Part shown: positions 61,026 through 64,000 of the stretch, piece by piece
Position numbering within the stretch: position 1 is the stretch's first letter
Layout of the letters: each line of letters begins with the position of its first letter
Origin: Pseudoalteromonas luteoviolacea H33-S
GTDB lineage: Bacteria > Pseudomonadota > Gammaproteobacteria > Enterobacterales > Alteromonadaceae
NCBI RefSeq assembly: GCF_001625695.1
Contig: NZ_AUXY01000089.1
Coordinates: 62,001-126,000, forward strand
Direction of reading: 5' to 3'
DNA: 64,000 nucleotides
Translations under genes and position numbers: made by a program
The notes under the pieces: model-generated
The model's input: the letters and a program-made list of their open reading frames with translations, nothing else
What the model was told of the DNA's origin: nothing
Database searches by the model: none

Positions 61026-62273
61026 ATGGACGTCGCAAAATCAAAAACAGTCACGCCAAAACACTCACTCAAGAGAAAAATCACGGCTATGGTAGTCTGT
61101 GCATCTGTGCTAGGTGGTGTGTTTCACTTCACCTCCTCATCGAGTTCCACCAGCTTGCAACAAAACAGCTTGATTGTTGCAACAGTACAGCGAGGTGATC
61201 TAGCTATCCAAGTGGACGGATATGGTGTCCTGCGCTCTAATCAACAGAAACTGCTAACTGCACAAAGCAGTGCTACGGTCAGTGAAATATTGCTGCGCCC
61301 AGGTGCGGTTGTGACGCCGGACTCTGTTATTTTAAGAATGCAAGACCCCGACCTAAAACAGTCAATTGAAACAGCACGCATGGCACTTGAAGAACAAGAG
61401 GCTAATTTGCGTCGTCAAAAACTTGCCAACCAGCGAGAGCGCTTGTCAGAAAAAGCCACACAAGCACAATTGGAAAGCCAGTATCAATCACTGGTACTGC
61501 GCCGTAAAGCGCAGCAGGTACTTCGAGATCAAGGTGTAATCCCTGCCATTGATGTACAAACTGCAGAGCTAGAGGAGCAACAGCTCGGCGCACGTTTTGA
61601 ACTTCAGCGCCAACGTATTACGCAACTGGCACAATTACACCAGGAAGACATAGAAATATCTCAACAGCAGATAAACCAAGCCCGCTCAAATTTGGCAAGA
61701 CTAGAGCAACGCGCTCAGCAACTCGAAGTCACTGCTGGGATCAGCGGTACCATACAACGTCTCGCTGTTGAGCTTGGGCAAAGCGTATCGGCAGGACAAG
61801 AATTAGCGCAAGTCGGGAGCAACTCAGACTTACAAGCGCTGATCCGTGTACCACAATCAAAAGCAGAGCAAATCAAAGTCGGACAATCCGCAACGATTGA
61901 TACCCGACGTGAACGCGTTCCCGCTGCCGTTACTCGGATCACGCCACAAGTGCAAGATGGCACTATCGAAGTGGAACTGTCATTTACCGAGGGAGTACCT
62001 GAGTCAGCTAGACCAGAATTAAGCGTAGAAGCTGAGATCCTCACAAATCAATTAAGCAATGCTCTATATGTCGAGCGACCAGCAAATAAGCAAGCCCATA
62101 GCGCAACCGAGCTTTACATCATCGACGGGGATCAAGCTGTTGCAACCGCAGTACGATTCGGCGAAGACGCAGGTAGGCACTTGCAAATTCTGCAAGGTGC
62201 GCAAGAAAACCAGCGTGTCATTCTTTCTGATATGACACAGCACAGTGAGCATAAGGCCATCACGTTACTTTGA
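61026..62273 (+). CDS. Periplasmic adaptor (membrane fusion) subunit, HlyD/MacA-like
   Basis: The 415-residue adaptor links an inner-membrane exporter to an outer-membrane channel. It has an N-terminal membrane anchor (about 19-38), a lipoyl-like half motif, a long alpha-helical hairpin (about 110-235; repeated Gln/Glu/Arg-rich heptads), a second lipoyl half (about 236-265; SGTIQRLAVELGQSVSAGQ), and a beta-barrel plus membrane-proximal part. It follows a sigma-54 promoter and precedes the ATPase gene by 35 bp. An outer-membrane partner of TolC type must be encoded elsewhere. Confidence 0.88.
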   Translation: MDVAKSKTVTPKHSLKRKITAMVVCASVLGGVFHFTSSSSSTSLQQNSLIVATVQRGDLAIQVDGYGVLRSNQQKLLTAQSSATVSEILLRPGAVVTPDSVILRMQDPDLKQSIETARMALEEQEANLRRQKLANQRERLSEKATQAQLESQYQSLVLRRKAQQVLRDQGVIPAIDVQTAELEEQQLGARFELQRQRITQLAQLHQEDIEISQQQINQARSNLARLEQRAQQLEVTAGISGTIQRLAVELGQSVSAGQELAQVGSNSDLQALIRVPQSKAEQIKVGQSATIDTRRERVPAAVTRITPQVQDGTIEVELSFTEGVPESARPELSVEAEILTNQLSNALYVERPANKQAHSATELYIIDGDQAVATAVRFGEDAGRHLQILQGAQENQRVILSDMTQHSEHKAITLL

Positions 62274-62308
62274 ACCCAATAACAAGAATTAAAAGAAAGG
62301 AATTAGAC

Positions 62309-63040
62309 ATGAAAGAAAGCGTATTAACAATGTCAGGTGTGACCAAGGTATTCAGCACCGAAGAAATGGAAACCCATGCATTAAGAGGCATAGATCTCAC
62401 CATTTACCGCGGAGACTTTGTTTCCATTTGTGGTCCTTCCGGCTGTGGTAAATCGACGTTACTCTCTATCTTAGGGCTGTTAGACATGCCCAGCGCTGGT
62501 CAATACCAAATTGAAGGAGAAGAAGTCAGCCAGCTCACGTTGGCGCAGTCGGCATATATTCGTAATGAGAAAATCGGTTTTATATTCCAGTCGTTCAACC
62601 TAATTGATGAACTGACTGTCTATGACAATGTCGCGCTGCCGCTTAGGTATCGCAAAGAGCCCATGCCAGAGGAGCAGATCAAGCAAGCCGTGGAAGCTTG
62701 TCTTGCCAAAGTGGATATGAGCCATCGTGCGAGCCACAAGCCCAATCAACTTTCAGGTGGTCAACAACAGCGTATTGCCATTGCCCGAGCACTCGTTGGA
62801 CAACCGAGCATGCTGCTAGTCGATGAGCCAACAGGTAACCTCGATTCAATCAACGGCGATGCGGTGATGGCCATGTTGCAGCAGCTCAATGCCGAAGGCA
62901 CTACATTATGTATGGTGACACACGATCCACGCTACGCCGATATGGCGACTCGGCAGCTCCATTTGCTCGACGGTAAAATCATCGACAGTGAAGAGCATAG
63001 CGACCCCAAGCATGCACTTGAAATTCCACTTGCACAGTAA
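62309..63040 (+). CDS. ABC transporter ATP-binding subunit (MacB/LolD-like)
   Basis: The 243-residue ATPase has Walker A GPSGCGKS (42-49), the Q-loop FIFQSFNL, signature LSGGQQQR, Walker B MLLVDEPTG, and the switch His in MVTHDP. It belongs to the LolD/MacB/FtsE group that works with FtsX-like permeases. I chose the ATG at 62309, preceded by AAAGGAA, over ATG 62270, which overlaps the adaptor stop. The permease gene begins 13 bp after its stop. Confidence 0.93.
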   Translation: MKESVLTMSGVTKVFSTEEMETHALRGIDLTIYRGDFVSICGPSGCGKSTLLSILGLLDMPSAGQYQIEGEEVSQLTLAQSAYIRNEKIGFIFQSFNLIDELTVYDNVALPLRYRKEPMPEEQIKQAVEACLAKVDMSHRASHKPNQLSGGQQQRIAIARALVGQPSMLLVDEPTGNLDSINGDAVMAMLQQLNAEGTTLCMVTHDPRYADMATRQLHLLDGKIIDSEEHSDPKHALEIPLAQ

Positions 63041-63052
63041 GTAGGTGCCATT

Positions 63053-64000
63053 ATGTTGAAACACAATTTATTAATCGCAATCAAAAGCCTAGCAAGAGTA
63101 AAAAGCTATGCACTGACCATCATCATGACCTTGGGCGTCACGCTAGGTGTGATGGTGGCGATGTATAACCTCAATTACCAGATCATCGCAGCACCACTGC
63201 CCTATCCAGATCAGGATAGGCTGTTTTTAGTCCAAGGCCAACTGCTGTCTGACGGTGAAGTAAAACGTGAAAACTACCTGCCCTTTTTAGGCGCAGTTGA
63301 AGCTTACAAAGATAAACACCCAGGTATCGAGACTTTTGCACTACACAATATCAGCATTGATGTTGAGCAAAGCTTACCGAACAGCCCAACCTTCAATACA
63401 GGGGCCATCACACCTGAATATATGCAGATCATCGATGCGCCACTGGCATTAGGACGTCATTTCACTAAAGAGGAAGGGCTAGACAGCAATCAACCTGTTG
63501 CCATTATCTCATACGATGTCTGGCAAACACACTTCGGTGGAAGCAGTGAAGTACTCTATCGTTCTGTGACTTTCAAAGGTGTCAGCTTTATCATCGTTGG
63601 TGTCACTGCACAACACTTTGCTGAGCCAGTATTAGCCACCCCTACTTGGCGCACCGATGTGTGGTTCCCATACGACTATCGCGATACCCCAGACCCGCTT
63701 TGGACATTTTCCTCAAACCAGGTTCACTTGGTCGGTAAATTGGCCAAAGATGCGGATATCAACCGTACTCAGCTCGCACTCAATAACTGGGTAATGGCAC
63801 GCTACCCAGCAGCGGTTGCAGATGATCCCACGGTAGCAAATACTGAAGTTAAATGGCGTTTTATCACTTACAAATCACGTATTATTGGCGATGCAGGCAA
63901 CACCAGTGTCATGATGCTAGCAGGCAGTGTGGTCCTGCTACTTATTGCCCTCAGCAATATCGGCAACCTCGTTTTATCTCGCGCTGTCGAGCAACAACGT
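63053..64000 (+). CDS. ABC transporter permease, MacB/FtsX-like (partial, cut by window edge)
   Basis: The first 316 codons are present. The protein starts with a transmembrane helix (about 17-42), followed by a large periplasmic MacB_PCD-type domain (about 45-275; LALGRHFTKEEG, VAIISYDVWQTHFGG, shown in part), and a second transmembrane helix begins at about 283 (MMLAGSVVLLLIALSNIGNL). It is the membrane component of the exporter driven by the preceding ATPase. The remaining helices lie beyond position 64000, and a second permease gene often follows in similar operons. Confidence 0.88.
   Translation, partial: MLKHNLLIAIKSLARVKSYALTIIMTLGVTLGVMVAMYNLNYQIIAAPLPYPDQDRLFLVQGQLLSDGEVKRENYLPFLGAVEAYKDKHPGIETFALHNISIDVEQSLPNSPTFNTGAITPEYMQIIDAPLALGRHFTKEEGLDSNQPVAIISYDVWQTHFGGSSEVLYRSVTFKGVSFIIVGVTAQHFAEPVLATPTWRTDVWFPYDYRDTPDPLWTFSSNQVHLVGKLAKDADINRTQLALNNWVMARYPAAVADDPTVANTEVKWRFITYKSRIIGDAGNTSVMMLAGSVVLLLIALSNIGNLVLSRAVEQQR

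Noticed and set aside
1..64000. tRNA or rRNA genes, CRISPR arrays, integrons, prophage or complete insertion sequences
   Set aside because: No cloverleaf-like sequences, regular spacer repeats, integrase or transposase genes, or terminal repeats were recognised by eye. A tRNAscan or IS search could still find something missed.

Overview
The window looks like a chromosomal core segment of a marine gammaproteobacterium, most likely Pseudoalteromonas or a close Alteromonadales relative. This rests on gene order and content: pilMNOPQ divergent from mrcA, metJ divergent from metBL, priA-ftsN-hslVU, an S10 ribosomal operon, plsB, uvrD-tmcA, and many chemoreceptors with CheV. Base composition is moderate and even. 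I saw no tRNA or rRNA gene, CRISPR array, prophage or intact insertion sequence. The species call is inference from memory, not a search.

Layout. 1-12.1 kb: type IV pilus assembly operon (pilQ cut by the window edge), the bifunctional PBP1a gene mrcA, the methionine/threonine-branch genes metB-metL with a tandem met-box array and the repressor metJ, then a malic enzyme. 12.7-18.2 kb: rpmE; priA with an FtsN-like SPOR gene; hslVU preceded by a sigma-32-like promoter and a 5'-UTR stem-loop; a DUF971 gene. 18.3-22.5 kb: an HBM-type chemoreceptor, a glycosyltransferase/PAP2 pair, rraA. 22.6-28.4 kb: a rearranged histidine-utilisation locus (hutG, hutI, hutC with a perfect operator palindrome) carrying a degenerate GGDEF-EAL protein coupled to hutI. 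28.6-34.4 kb: two more chemoreceptors and hemN with a well-placed FNR-like site. 34.5-37.6 kb: accessory genes, namely a two-helix membrane protein, a TonB-like-architecture orphan, and a secreted discoidin/fibrinogen-like protein.

38.0-43.2 kb (minus strand): the S10 operon rpsJ to rpsQ with promoter, an L4-type attenuating leader and a terminator directly after rpsQ. The usual spc operon does not follow. 43.5-49.8 kb: plsB, tesB, an EVE-domain gene, a potassium channel with a small coupled membrane protein, and cheV. 49.8-56.1 kb: uvrD with a LexA-type box, tmcA, an orphan periplasmic binding protein, and a CheW protein interrupted by a CZB-like domain that has lost two of four expected zinc ligands. 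56.1-64 kb: typA, then a sigma-54 response regulator and histidine kinase immediately upstream of an adaptor/ATPase/permease export operon with a consensus -24/-12 promoter. The permease is cut by the window edge.

How it fits together. Most of the window is housekeeping. Its more distinctive content is signalling: three chemoreceptors, CheV, CheW-CZB, an orphan binding protein, a degenerate c-di-GMP protein in the hut locus, and a self-contained two-component/sigma-54 switch for an ABC exporter. I found no clearly new multi-gene defence or biosynthetic system. The best leads are the CheW/CZB-like gene with its binding-protein neighbour, the sigma-54-controlled exporter, the hut-linked degenerate EAL protein, and the broken S10/spc junction beside a secreted lectin-like gene.
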